This document shows positions 56,601 through 64,000 of a stretch of 64,000 nt of DNA, piece after piece. Location: contig NW_023503297.1 of the NCBI RefSeq assembly GCF_014529535.1, forward strand, positions 1 through 64,000. Reading direction: 5' to 3'. Below the pieces are notes generated by a model, which did no database searches, had not been told where the DNA came from, and worked only from the letters and a program-made list of their open reading frames with translations. Each line of letters opens with the position of its first letter. Positions within the stretch are counted from its first letter, which is position 1. Source of the DNA: Bradysia coprophila (Eukaryota; Arthropoda; Insecta; Diptera; Sciaridae). The position numbers were made by a program, and so were the translations under genes.

Positions 56601-58382
56601 CGAAACTACTAAATTAGATTCAATTATTGTTACACTTACTAGACATTGCTTATGTCGATCTTCGATTTTCTTGCGGTCCCAGTACAGTAAAAATTAAATC
56701 AAAATTTATACAGGCGAACGACTGACCTCTTGCACACTTGGAACAAAACTAACAGAGTTGAATTTAATTAAATTGTTGAAATTGTCGCTAATTTATTATG
56801 TTGCCTTTTTTAGTATCTATAGCAAAAGAACACACCGGCTTAACAAATACAAAGTTTATCGAAATAAATTAAACTGCCACAAGTAGAGCTGATTTGACGG
56901 TCTTATCAAATTACACAATCGATTTGACGAATGCTGCACAAAAAATTTGATATTTTTATTACTAAATTTTGAGAAGAGAATTCTTTTAAAAAACCCTTTT
57001 TCAAATAAATATTTGTTGACTTTCTATTTGTTCAAAAAGTCACGTACTACACATCAAATTTCGACATTGCGCTGATGCAAATCAAAATGAAATTGATTAA
57101 TTCCTATCTGTCAAGGTACAAAGTCATGCCACACAGAGCCGCGCCAACAATTCAAATGTTCTGACGGACAATAGGTCATAATGATCAATGAATACAAACT
57201 CACTTCCATCTCCGGAATAAACTTTTGTTTTCCATCAAGAGATGAATAGAACTTAACTGAAATGAGACGCTACGAGTGACGAGGCAAGTGCTAAGGACAA
57301 ACTTGATTGAAATCATGCGTTTTGTTGGTAAAGCACAGAATTCAATTTCGAAGCGCGAGTGAGGACAAAAGTCTTGTATTCAATCCCGGTGAATGGAGCT
57401 TAGATTTCGAACAGAAGGGAGATCGATGGAAAGCAAGGAGATGAAAGGCATTAGATTGCAGGTCGAAATATACTGGTGCATTATGGGCAATTCAACAGAA
57501 GAGAAAGGAAAAAATAAATAAAAAGAAAAGTGAAAAGAAGGAAGTGATATTTGCGATACCTTTGTCCTCTGACTTGCTCTGAAAGTCAGCTTTATGGTTT
57601 GTGTACTTTGGACGGAGTTACTCTTGAAAGATGGCATGGTAGAGCTGTCAAACCTGGCTGGACTACCAATTTTGTACGTTCATTGCTTTCCATTTGAGGT
57701 AAAAAAAAGAAATGCAAATTTAAATAAACGACAACAAAATGAAAATGAAAGCATTCGATTCGCGCCTGACAGTTTCCAGCCAACTTCACAGCGAAAAAGA
57801 AAGATTCGACTTTGACACAAACATTTTCGTGTGTATTATTATTTTGTACTTTTGTTTTTGTCAAATAAAATGTGTCTGCAATTCAGATAAAGATATTAAT
57901 TTGAATAAAACAGATTGATTTTCCGATCAATCCGACAAACAGTTCACTACTACGGGTAATCATTGTCATATTTTGATTCGTACTAAAGGTCATTAAATGT
58001 CGCGACTTCGACTGCACACATGATCGAGTTAGTGAGAAATATTGATTTTGATGATGTGATTAATTACATTTCGGTCGTAACATCGAAACTCTTGTCATGC
58101 ATTACTATTCACTGTCCAATTGAAATAGAAGCCATTCGATGTCACAGTGGCATAAACTACAGATGACAAGATTTCACCAAAAGACTGAACATTTCGTGAT
58201 CGATTATGCAATTGTTTTCATATCAACAACATACGACTCGTTAGAAAAAAATAAAAATTTAACGCACAGACCGTAGTTTCAGGGGGTCAAGTTCATTCGC
58301 GCTATGATAGTGAGTTGCGGTATTTTCGGATGTGAATGTTTCGCTATTTCTTTGCAGATTATCAATAACACTTACTATTCAT
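38642..58382 (-). CDS. IRP1: Iron regulatory protein 1 / cytosolic aconitase
   Basis: Exons (minus strand, 5' to 3'): 58376-58382, 50775-50867, 50539-50712, 50334-50478, 49875-50271, 49630-49810, 49465-49565, 49281-49397, 38642-40126. They are in phase and give 899 residues (human 889). The three Fe-S ligands are present: C447 in SCTNTS, C513 and C516 in GCMSCIG, at the same 66/3 spacing as human C437/C503/C506. Catalytic-core segments include [22 protein letters not shown] and [13 protein letters not shown]. The C-terminus NYMIRKMLD is the insect IRP1 form. There is no mitochondrial targeting sequence and no IRP2-specific insert. With the 4Fe-4S cluster the protein isomerises citrate and isocitrate in the cytosol; without it, it can bind iron-responsive elements in mRNA. 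The 7-nt first coding exon (Met-Asn plus one base) is inferred from phase and a strong GTAAGT donor; all other exons are secure. Confidence 0.95.
40500..41505 (-). mobile_element. 5'-truncated LINE fragment (R1/I/Jockey-like C-terminus)
   Basis: A visibly more GC-rich island in AT-rich intron DNA. On the minus strand, 41126-41497 encodes 123 residues with [18 protein letters not shown] followed by a CxC-x8-H-x4-C zinc-knuckle-like motif (C-M-C-G ... H-L-L-G-E-C). This is the usual C-terminal end of R1/I/Jockey-group LINE ORF2 proteins. The sequence to its left (about 40560-41125) would be the 3' untranslated region; an open frame there has no family features. The reverse transcriptase is missing, so this is a standard 5'-truncated insertion. 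The left boundary is approximate. Confidence 0.75.
43674..45047 (+). mobile_element. Helentron-like non-autonomous element, copy C (three internal repeats)
   Basis: Starts GGCATCAGAACAGTCGGAGC, has GCCCCGTACGACC near the 5' side and ends GTACTTCGTACGGGGCTAA. Three core units with CTTAGGGCCGAG landmarks at 44011, 44157 and 44301 (144-146 bp) match the copy A unit in length and layout. A run of GGAC repeats occurs at about 44590-44606. The core has diverged from copies A and B while the ends are conserved. The region about 44640-44920 is not shared with A and may be a small secondary insertion: TGTTCGAAACCCACTG-type sequence occurs inverted at its two ends. Confidence 0.6.
47640..48950. repeat. 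Partial direct repeats with CATATCACAGTGAT and CACTGGGC...TTTGTCACA modules
   Basis: AAGGAACT-TTCACCGTGATGTG then ATATCACAGTGAT occurs at about 47880-47930 and, diverged, at 48617-48665, with a shorter version at 47725-47780. TCATCACTGGGCTAAGTTTGTCACA at 48068 recurs as CATCACTGGGCGTAAGTTTGTCACA at 48803. The latter also pairs with an inverted TGTGACAAACCTGGC at 48765, giving a local hairpin. The two main copies are about 740 bp apart. Confidence 0.55.
52567..53513. mobile_element. Large palindrome, arms about 447 bp (foldback/MITE)
   Basis: TGAGGGATTCTTTTGAAAAT at 52569 is inverted at 53492-53511. Pairing continues to a loop at about 53017-53063 that itself holds a small hairpin (ACATAA..TTATGT). 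Arms look more than 90% identical by eye. A 68-bp terminal fragment of the same family occurs at 24530-24597. No transposase and no clear target duplication. Confidence 0.85.
54728..55544. mobile_element. hAT-type MITE, copy 2 (817 bp)
   Basis: Begins CAGTCATGAGCGCCG (one base different from the other copies) and ends CGGCGCTCATGCCTG. It is flanked by a perfect 8-bp duplication, ACTGATGG, at 54720-54727 and 55545-55552. Same GC-rich ends and AT-rich core as copy 1, in the same orientation. Confidence 0.93.
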
Positions 58383-58565
58383 GATGATAGAATCGAACCG
58401 AACTGATTGCGACACTCATTCTTGCTGACCTTGGTCCAAATGCAGTGTTTATCGACGCCAGAATGACTTAGTGTAGTTTCCCGGAACCAGCGCGATAACG
58501 AAGCTTTAGCCACACAAGACAAGTTACACAACTTTTTATCGAGATCAACACAAAACAAAACAAAA
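58383..58565. promoter_or_regulatory. Shared divergent promoter region of IRP1 and SLC25A44
   Basis: Only 183 bp separate the two start codons on opposite strands, and this span must also hold both 5' untranslated regions. Sequence features: two TTATCGA segments (about 58448 and 58537) resembling half of a DREF site, and an A-rich leader (ACAAAACAAAACAAAA) just before the SLC25A44 ATG that fits a dipteran start context. No TATA box was recognised on either strand. Co-regulation is inference from spacing. Confidence 0.55.
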
Positions 58566-61386
58566 ATGGACACGGATCCTGCGGGTTCCGAAACGGAATT
58601 CATTCGGACAATTGAATGGGATATGATGGAAAAAACGAAATTTTTCCCATTGTCAATGCTATCATCGTTTTCAATACGCTGCTGCTTCTATCCACTGACC
58701 TTGATCAAGACACAACTTCAAGTACAATTCAAAAACAACATTTATTCCGGTATGATTGATGCCGGATACAAAATCTATCGTGCCGAAGGTCCTGCCGGTC
58801 TATATCGAGGTAAATTAATAAAGTCGATCTTGGTGGCAAGGCAGAACAGAACCATAGTCACACTGACAATGTTGTTGCAGGCTTTTGGATATCATCCTTT
58901 CAAACATTTTCCGGTGTATTCTACATCAGTACATACGAAGGTGTACGGCACATATTGTCCAATTACGGTGCCAATCAACAAACAAAATCGCTAATTGGCG
59001 GCGGTTGTGCTTCGCTCGTTGGCCAAACGATAATCGTTCCGTTCGATGTCATATCACAGCACGCGATGGTGCTGGGCATGGGACAGGGCAAAGGTGGCGG
59101 AGTTAACCCATTAGGCATCAATCACAATTCGAATCGAAGCCGATTTCGTATTTCAATGGACATTGCAAAGGAGATATTTCGACGGGACGGCTTCAAGGGC
59201 TATTATCGCGGATATAATGCATCGTTGATGGCATATGTGCCGAATTCGGCCATGTGGTATGTTTGATTGATTTGATTGGAGGACGTTTTTGACAGATTCA
59301 TTCATTGTCATTTTTATTGGTTCAGGTGGACGTTCTATCATATGTACGAAGGTGAGTAAATCGAAATTTTAGTAATTGTTCCGCAGGTGTACTAAGTATG
59401 TGCAGCCAGTTACAACAAAACCAAATTTTGTTTAGTTTCGCTATTATACCAGGGGCGTGTACAGCAATTTCTTTTCGATAAGAGACAACTGTCAAAACTC
59501 TGCAAAATTTGCTAGTGAATGTTGACGAATAATTGCTGTACGTGCTCCGGCTACTGCAAGAGCTCATACATTTTTTAATCGATTAGGCGTCGGTATCCTG
59601 ATTTTCGTGGATTAGTAGTGCTATGAACTCTATCCTCTCTCTCTCTCTCATAAAATCTGTCGTTCGAAATTTTGATCCTTGCTGACTGGAATACCCTTCT
59701 ACAGACAGCATTCCTTCGTAAAGTTTCTTTACCAATGCAAAAGCTTTTTATTCCGATTTCGAGATGAGGCGACATAACTACACGGTCAATATCGTCAGGA
59801 ACGATATTATCGTTTTTTAGACGATACTATCGTCTAAAAAACGATATTTTCGTCCAAAAAAAGTTCATCCAGGACGATAATATCGTCTAAAATTATAAAT
59901 TTTAAAATATTTTCAGGACGATATTATCGTTCTCTTGACGATATTATCGTTTAAAAAAACGATAATATCGTTTTTAAACGAAAATATCGTTTTTTGGACG
60001 ATACTATCGTTTTTTTGATGATACTATCGTCTAAAAAACGATATTATCGTTCAAAGAACGATAATATCGTTTTTTTTACGATAATATCGTCCTGGATGAA
60101 AATATCCGCTGGACGATATTATCGTTATTTTCTTATTCTGAACAAATTTATCGTTATTTTGGACGATATTATCGTCCTGGGCGATAATTTTTGGGACGAT
60201 AATATCGTTCTGGGCGATATTGACGGTGTGGAAATGTCCCGCCACCGATTTCGAGGGGTATTGCGCTCTTTTAAATCGTTTTTCAGACTTCAAAACCAGT
60301 TTACTATATTGCTTCCATTAAATCATAAACTTTTTCAAATAGTTCAGTCTGTGACTGTTAAGCGATAAGAAGTAAATGTTTTGATGACGAGTGTTCGCTA
60401 AGTTTGACTCCGGGCTGATAAAACTTTGAACGCAAGTTAATCAACCTATCAAAGTGAACACGACAACGGTATGATACGTTCACAAAATGATTTAGTGCTC
60501 TAGAATCGACCCGAGCGATAAAAAAAACTACGCGGACTTTGAAACATTCGCCATGCACAGTCGTCTAGCATCATTCGATGCCATCAACGCCGATTGAGTT
60601 TTAATGGAAACAGAATCCGTTATCGCTTTTGGGTAAAACGATAAAAATGCTCTGATAAATTTTGATAAAATCGCCTCGGACGTTACAGTCATCGACTCAA
60701 TTGTTCGGTAGTTTTAATATTTTTAGATTCGGGCATGTTGTTCTCGCATGAGACTTTTATATCAGATAAGCAGAGCTGCGATATGTCGTCCCGTCGTACT
60801 TTGTATTCCTCTTAATGTCAATTTTCGATCATTTCATTTTTTATTCGATTACACTAATCAAACGAAATCGTTGATACAATGACAATGGTAAGAACATCGG
60901 TCTATCGAATCAGGATGGAATTGGGCTAAATGATTCTACAGAACTCTATGACACACCATGGTATCATGAAAAATGTCTCATTTACAGATAAACTGATCGA
61001 AGTTCTACCCGCTGATGCTTCTCATCTGCTAATTCAATGCGTTGCCGGCAGTTTAGGAGGTTTTACCACAACAATTATTACAAATCCACTGGATATCGTT
61101 CGAGCACGACTACAAGTGAGTTTGCATTTAGTTCGGTCATGGGCCTGTTCGGCGAAATAATTCCAATTTTCCCATTTCGTTTTTCTGCTACAAGGTTCAA
61201 AGGCTAGACTCAATTCAAAGCGCATTCAGAGAACTGTGGGCCGAAGAGAAATTGCGCATGTTTTTCAAAGGATTATCGGCTCGATTAGTTCAATCAGCTG
61301 CATTCTCGTTCAGTATAATATTGGGATATGAGACAATTAAACGAATTTCCATCAACGATCAGTACAAACATCTAGTTCGTTGGTGA
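58566..61386 (+). CDS. SLC25A44: SLC25A44-type mitochondrial carrier (branched-chain amino acid carrier family)
   Basis: Exons 58566-58809, 58881-59256, 59326-59351, 60988-61115 and 61195-61386 are in phase and give 321 residues (human 314). Three carrier repeats are visible, with signature motifs PLTLIKTQLQV (atypical first motif, as in human SLC25A44), PFDVISQ and PLDIVRARLQV. The RGYNASLMAYVPNSAMWW segment and the N-terminal IEWDMMEKTKF segment also follow human SLC25A44. The first part reads EGPAGLYRG before intron 1. Family knowledge: the mammalian protein imports leucine, isoleucine and valine across the inner mitochondrial membrane. A Gly/Asn-rich linker (GQGKGGGVNPLG) lies between the second motif and the next amphipathic helix. 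Exon 3 is only 26 nt. Intron 3 hosts a palindromic repeat element. The gene is divergent from IRP1. Confidence 0.95.
59352..60987 (+). other. SLC25A44 intron 3 (1.6 kb)
   Basis: Separates the 26-nt exon 3 from exon 4; the join restores HMYED-KLIEVLPAD. Apart from the ACGATATTATCGT element it is AT-rich with no further exon. Confidence 0.75.
59780..60231. mobile_element. Element made of ACGATAATATCGT palindromes with terminal inverted repeats
   Basis: The left end ACACGGTCAATATCGTCAGG and right end CGATATTGACGGTGT are inverted copies. Between them lie more than 20 occurrences of ACGATATTATCGT, ACGATAATATCGT and one-base variants, each itself a near-perfect palindrome, joined by T- or A-rich spacers. 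No coding potential. Presumably a MITE whose interior was amplified; no target duplication was resolved. Confidence 0.7.
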
Positions 61387-61494
61387 GAATGTGTGAGCTT
61401 GTGAACTGGACGATTCCGAGTCAGTTGTTTTTGTACATTTAAGTCATTCGTGGTAAGTTACTGGTAGTAACACTGAAGTTCAATGTATGATTTG

Positions 61495-61500
61495 AATAAA
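61495..61500 (+). terminator. Polyadenylation signal of SLC25A44 (AATAAA)
   Basis: AATAAA about 110 nt after the stop codon, with T-rich sequence following. Confidence 0.6.
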
Positions 61501-62539
61501 ATCAATTAGTAAATTTTCTACTAATTCTATGAGTACACTGTTAAAGATGTGTGGGGAGTGGGGAAGGATGCAAAATCTCTTCGGAGATCGGTACAGGGAC
61601 GGAATTATAAGATCCAACAATTTCAATCAATCCAAATAATTTATGCGTTTTTATCACCTGAGCGCATCAATTACTGAGTGCATCTGGCCGAAATTGTCGA
61701 CTTTTATAAGTCCATCGCTGTATAAATTATCATATTTCTAATAGTTAAGGTAAAATTAATATTTCTAGTCAATGGCAGCGCGCAAGCGTCTGCAAAGTGT
61801 CTTGAGCACAATGTTTTAAATGTATAAACATTTGGCTGGTATGTGGAACACAGCATTGTTGGGAATGTCTTCCATTAATTAATGACCCCTTCTGACAGTT
61901 TCAAGCATTTGAGATTGGATATTTTGTGGACATTTTAGATAATAAAATTTCGTTTCCAAATTTAGCCGTCTTACAAGTAAGACAACTTATTTATGTCGTC
62001 AGCCTTAGATCGTTATTTATCTTCGGTTCGCTAATTTCGACAAACGGCATTGAAGGACTAAACAGAAACAAAAGAAAATCAGAAAGTTACCAAAGACAGT
62101 TTTCATTGCCACTTTAATTCGATTGATAAGTTTAGTTTTTATTCAACAATGCCAGGTAGACACCGTGAAATCAATTTAGCGACAAAAGAGAGGTTCTTTT
62201 GAACATAATTTGAAGTTCCATTGGACGCATAGCGCTGATTTTTTACTCCAAATTTTCTCTACTTATGAAATGGTAACATACATTCTGTAGTGGAGATTTT
62301 CCTAATCTTTTGTACACACTTGTCGCATGTTGTATACTAAATCAAATGTACCTTCAAGTTAGATATATTTATAGAAAGGCAGAGAATTGCCACCGAACAA
62401 AACTACGTTAGAAACTAACTTATAGCTTGGAACAGGTCAGGTTTTACTGCACTTGATCGGAAAATACCTAAACCTGTTTTGACCTTAACCAGATGTAACT
62501 TATACCTGACCGAAGTTGACATGAAATCTGAATCAAGTA
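61501..62539. other. Intergenic, no gene seen
   Basis: AT-rich; no coding region or clear repeat noticed. Confidence 0.4.
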
Positions 62540-62547
62540 ATCAGGTC

Positions 62548-63323
62548 CAGGCATGAGCGCCGACGGAGAAACCTCGGCGGCGGCTAGCCGAAAAAAATTT
62601 CTCGGCGGCGGCGAAAAAATCGGCTTGAGCCGGCTTAAAACGGCTCGGCTGGAGGTTCCTTTTAACTTTTTTTCAAAATAAAAACGTTTAGATAAATTCA
62701 TGGAAAATGAACTAGTAAGCATGAAAATGAAATTGTACGGAAAGCGAAAATGTAGGTAGATTAGGTTGTTCAAAGTGCAAGTGGAACTGGTCTTGTTACA
62801 AGCAAGTCTCTAAGTCTAAGGTTCACTAACACGTCAAGTTTTATTGCCTCAAAACTTGAACTAAATGGAAAATCATGCTCCAGTACACTCACGAAAATCA
62901 AGTAAAAATTGAAAAGAAAAAAAAATCGAGAAAATTCGCAAAGATCGATAAAGTTTTCTCAAATTTGTGAATTAACTGATTTGTGCGCCTTCGGCTCGTT
63001 CCGCAAAGGTCATACTTGCCAAAACAACAAACTTAGAAGCGAGGACGTAATATACCATTCTGGAAAATTCATGAAAATTCAAGAAAATTTTCAAAATTTT
63101 CTTAATTTTGAAAAAAAAAAATTCAAAATGTACTTGAGCTGGTTAGGGTCAACAGGAATCTCGGTTTTCAAAATTATTTCACCCATTCACCTTTCAAAAT
63201 CTTTATTTCATTTTCCAGCCGTTTCAAGCCGGCTTGAGCCGTGTTTTTGGCACCGGCTCGGCTGCGGCGCGGCTTGCTCAAAAATGGCCGGCGGCGGCTT
63301 ATTTTCGGCGGCGCTCATGCCTG
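62548..63323. mobile_element. hAT-type MITE, copy 3 (776 bp)
   Basis: Perfect CAGGCATGAGCGCCG / CGGCGCTCATGCCTG termini with a perfect 8-bp duplication, ATCAGGTC, at 62540-62547 and 63324-63331. It lacks about 46 bp present in copies 1 and 2 (after GTACACTCA near 62891), a deletion between short CTCA repeats. The 151-codon open frame inside is not conserved in the other copies and has no transposase features. Confidence 0.95.
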
Positions 63324-63331
63324 ATCAGGTC

Positions 63332-63785
63332 AAACCAGACAGATTATCTTTAAAATGTGTATAGAAGTTTCAGGTAAACTCAAACCTGACATGTCTTAAT
63401 CAGGTTAAGATAGGTCGAAATTTCTTTCTAAAATTTGCTTACCTGAAGCTTCAAGACACAAAGATGTTTTTAACAGCGGTAGACCTGTTCCTAGCTATAC
63501 ACTAATTCCACCCAGATTAATTGAACAGTTAATTGGAACATTCGAACACATTATGCTCGAAATTCACCTAAATCTAGTACTTCGAGATCAGCACATATTA
63601 AGCTGATAACATTTCTGAGAAAGAAACATAAAGAAGAATCTGAAAAGCGTTTCTAAGATAGTTTTGTTGGTTTTGTCAGAAAATAAAGTGATCAAAATCT
63701 CTTGTTGTGTGTGTAAATTGTTGATCCGAGGTCACAGGCTAGGTCAATAAAATCTTAATAATCACTCGAAAGAAAAGGGTTTTCT

Positions 63786-63790
<5 letters not shown>
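63332..63790. other. Intergenic, no gene seen
   Basis: AT-rich; CAGGT-containing words near 63371-63445 (TCAGGTAAACTC, CCTGACATG, AATCAGGTTAAG) echo the MITE flank but form no clear array. Confidence 0.4.

Positions 63791-63845
<55 letters not shown>
63790..63845. repeat. (TA)n microsatellite
   Basis: About 28 uninterrupted TA dinucleotides. Length is liable to vary among individuals and to sequencing error. Confidence 0.97.
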
Positions 63846-63849
<4 letters not shown>

Positions 63850-64000
63850 CTCATAGATAATGATACGTTCTATAATATAATTCATTTGTTTAGTCTGCAT
63901 TTTTTTTTTTGCTTAAAGAAAGAACACTAAAATGAACTTAATGAATTTAAGCAGAGATCAAAGAATTTTATTTTTTTATGCACCAGCGTTGAAATAACAA
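63846..64000. other. Window end, no gene seen
   Basis: T-rich non-coding sequence to the end of the window. Confidence 0.4.

Larger units (their letters stand above)
50868..58375 (-). other. IRP1 intron 1 (7.5 kb)
   Basis: Separates the 7-nt first coding exon from the rest of the gene. It contains a 0.95-kb palindrome (52567-53513), a hAT MITE (54728-55544) and a repeat segment at 51535-51640 shared with 27525. The stretches 50868-52566, 53514-54719 and 55553-58375 are AT-rich and without recognisable genes. The open frame at 57380-57637 and its opposite-strand partner have no family features. Confidence 0.65.

Noticed and set aside
57180..57220. Alternative IRP1 first exon (ATG-GAA before GTGAGT on the minus strand)
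   Set aside because: It would end in phase 0, whereas exon 2 begins in phase 1.
58379..58603. Minus-strand open frame overlapping the SLC25A44 start
   Set aside because: Reads through the antisense of the carrier N-terminus and lacks any family feature. The IRP1 first exon lies at its end but in another frame.

Overview
The window reads as nuclear DNA of an insect, most likely a dipteran and possibly one of the nematoceran (midge or fungus-gnat) lineages. Five animal genes with short, AT-rich, GT-AG introns can be assembled by following reading phase across every junction. Their proteins match insect and human orthologues along their whole length. The species call is inference. No bacterial features, rRNA, tRNA or CRISPR array was recognised.

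Layout. 1-3357: a decayed RTE-like LINE ending in a GAA-type tail. 5784-13900 (-): Vilse/ARHGAP39, a WW-WW-MyTH4-RhoGAP protein, 17 exons. 17416-23749 (+): BRAT1 orthologue, 6 exons. 23786-29766: repeat-dense intergenic DNA (hairpin element, 28-bp minisatellite framed by inverted arrays, Helentron-like element, tandem blocks). 29767-32392 (-): TBC1D22, 6 exons. 32393-38462: more repeats, including a 147-bp tandem array. 38642-58382 (-): iron regulatory protein 1 / cytosolic aconitase, 9 coding exons, with a 9.2-kb intron and a 7.5-kb intron full of insertions. 58566-61386 (+): SLC25A44-type mitochondrial carrier, 5 exons. 61387-64000: non-coding DNA with a hAT MITE and a TA microsatellite.

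IRP1 and SLC25A44 are divergent, with start codons 183 bp apart, so they probably share a bidirectional promoter region. Vilse and BRAT1 are also divergent, but about 3.5 kb apart, of which a repeat insertion occupies 1.4 kb. No common pathway links all five genes. Vilse acts on Rac/Rho signalling, BRAT1 on Integrator assembly, TBC1D22 on Golgi Rab traffic, IRP1 on iron and citrate metabolism, and SLC25A44 on mitochondrial amino-acid import.

The most unusual content is structural. There are two very long near-perfect palindromes (about 1.6 kb and 0.95 kb). A hAT-type MITE family has three copies with 8-bp target-site duplications. A Helentron-like non-autonomous family has three copies, with subterminal inverted repeats, about 145-bp internal tandem repeats and a 3' hairpin ending in CTAA. 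An element in an SLC25A44 intron consists almost entirely of short ACGATAATATCGT-type palindromes between terminal inverted repeats. Repeat boundaries are read by eye and should be taken as good to about 5-20 bp unless a target duplication fixes them.
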